From contig JASHUS010000185.1 in assembly GCA_030039865.1 (NCBI GenBank), positions 1 through 5,393 of the forward strand: DNA of 5,393 nucleotides, given 5' to 3'. Shown one piece after another: positions 5,085 to 5,393 of the stretch. The number at the start of each line of letters is the position of its first letter. Positions within the stretch are counted from its first letter, which is position 1. Below the pieces are notes generated by a model. That model saw nothing but the letters and a program-made list of their open reading frames with translations. It was not told where the DNA came from and did no database searches. The stretch is from Thermoplasmata archaeon. Lineage in GTDB: Archaea > Thermoplasmatota > Thermoplasmata > Lutacidiplasmatales > UBA184. A program made the position numbers and the translations under genes.

Positions 5085-5246
5085 ATGGGAAAGGGAACAC
5101 CATCTCGCCGCGGAGGCCGGATCGTTCACATCATCTGCCGCCGGTGCGGCCGCCACTCCTACCACCGGCAGAAGGGCGTATGCGCCTCCTGCGGGTTCGG
5201 CGCGTCGCCGCGCCGCCGTAGCTACCACTGGGCGAAGCTGAAGTAG
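5085..5246 (+). CDS. rpl37e: 50S ribosomal protein eL37 (L37e)
   Basis: This 53-residue basic protein of the large ribosomal subunit is shared by archaea and eukaryotes and absent from bacteria. MGKGTPS at the N-terminus, CRRCGRHSYH (18-27), CASCGFG (33-39) and the final RSYHWAKLK match the family almost throughout. C18, C21, C33 and C36 form a C4 zinc finger (CxxC-x11-CxxC) that holds the protein in 23S rRNA. The length is normal for an archaeal member. It lies 11 bases after SmAP with a strong GGAGG site, so the two are co-transcribed. The 3' 116 bases are also read on the opposite strand by the open frame of the convergent DNA glycosylase gene, which is unusual for such a constrained gene. 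Confidence 0.96.
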   Translation: MGKGTPSRRGGRIVHIICRRCGRHSYHRQKGVCASCGFGASPRRRSYHWAKLK

Positions 5247-5393
5247 GCCGGGGTCGCGAGACCCACGGATTCCCCGCGATCGCGAAGCGGAGCCGTCGCT
5301 CCGTCGCGCGGCTGAGGCCGACCCGCGGCCCGGCCACGATGCGGACCGAGCCGCTGGGCCGGCCCTCGAGTCGGAGGGCGGGGTCGGTCGTGA
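5131..5393 (-). CDS. Alkyladenine (3-methyladenine) DNA glycosylase, C-terminal part (5' end outside window)
   Basis: Alkyladenine DNA glycosylase (AAG/MPG family) removes 3-methyladenine, hypoxanthine and related damaged purines to start base-excision repair. Only the C-terminus is visible. The minus-strand frame is open to the right edge, with its first full codon at 5391-5389. About 19 residues in comes VAGPRVGLSRATERRLRF, followed by AIAGNPWVS. This matches the family's closing segment (compare RVG, then LRF, then a Gly-x-Pro-Trp/Tyr-Val-Ser end, as in human AAG and the bacterial enzymes). The catalytic residues are upstream and outside the window. Family members normally end within a few residues of this VS-R point. 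Here no stop occurs in frame until the TGA at 5133-5131, adding about 39 Ser/Gly/Arg-rich residues read antisense through eL37. That tail looks like a by-product of the overlap, or of a frameshift near 5245, rather than a domain. Confidence 0.82.
   Translation of the reverse strand, partial: TTDPALRLEGRPSGSVRIVAGPRVGLSRATERRLRFAIAGNPWVSRPRPTSASPSGSYGGAATRRTRRRRIRPSAGGRSGGRTGGR
5251..5264 (+). terminator. Possible hairpin after eL37
   Basis: GGGTC, a GCGA loop (GNRA type) and GACCC form a perfect 5-bp stem four bases after the eL37 stop. It could protect or end the SmAP-eL37 transcript, but no T-tract follows. It also lies in the glycosylase coding sequence, so it may be chance. Confidence 0.3.

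Noticed and set aside
5247..5393. A tRNA gene, or a new plus-strand gene from the ATG at 5339
   Set aside because: No cloverleaf or T-loop pattern could be found, and the minus-strand AAG signature accounts for the coding signal here. The plus frame from 5339 is Arg/Ser-rich and uninformative.
1..5393. CRISPR array, insertion sequence, toxin-antitoxin or defence cassette
   Set aside because: No regularly spaced repeats, terminal inverted repeats, transposase motifs or typical defence domains were seen. Nearly all bases belong to housekeeping-type genes.

Overview
The window is very GC-rich, has tightly packed genes, and looks archaeal. The strongest lineage evidence is the adjacent pair of an Sm-like archaeal protein (SmAP/Lsm) and ribosomal protein eL37, a pairing known from archaeal genomes. 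Short A/T-rich promoter cores about 27-34 bases before start codons, suggesting leaderless transcripts, fit this. A gyrase A subunit in an archaeal background points to a euryarchaeal-type lineage with gyrase. A high-GC member of the Thermoplasmatota is my best guess. The proteins are not globally acidic, which argues against a haloarchaeon.

Layout from left to right. Bases 1-811 hold the 3' part of gyrA, covering the last blades of the C-terminal beta-pinwheel plus a long acidic tail. Overlapping its end on the same strand is a 61-residue zinc-ribbon protein (789-974). Convergent to these is a dihydropteroate synthase with an N-terminal extension of about 140 residues (988-2280, minus). A 118-base divergent spacer separates it from a plus-strand pair: a single OB-fold protein (2399-2725) and a methyltransferase closely resembling trans-aconitate 2-methyltransferase (2722-3525), joined by an ATGA overlap. 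After a 120-base spacer with promoter-like and hairpin sequences comes a second plus-strand cluster: a small membrane-anchored extracytoplasmic protein (3646-4080), a P-loop kinase of unassigned substrate (4097-4864), SmAP/Lsm (4861-5073, again an ATGA overlap) and eL37 (5085-5246). At the right edge the 3' end of an alkyladenine (3-methyladenine) DNA glycosylase gene enters on the minus strand. Its reading frame continues antisense through most of the eL37 gene.

Functionally the window is mostly housekeeping: DNA topology (GyrA), folate or C1 metabolism (DHPS), nucleic-acid binding (OB fold), base-excision repair (AAG), RNA metabolism (SmAP) and translation (eL37). I see no mobile element, CRISPR array, tRNA, rRNA or defence cassette, and nothing I would call a new multi-gene system. 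The more interesting points are local: the eL37/AAG convergent overlap, a 27-base promoter-like element present in both plus-strand spacers (22/27 identical), the acidic GyrA tail whose codons also supply the next gene's ribosome binding site, and the unassigned kinase fused translationally to the SmAP-eL37 pair.
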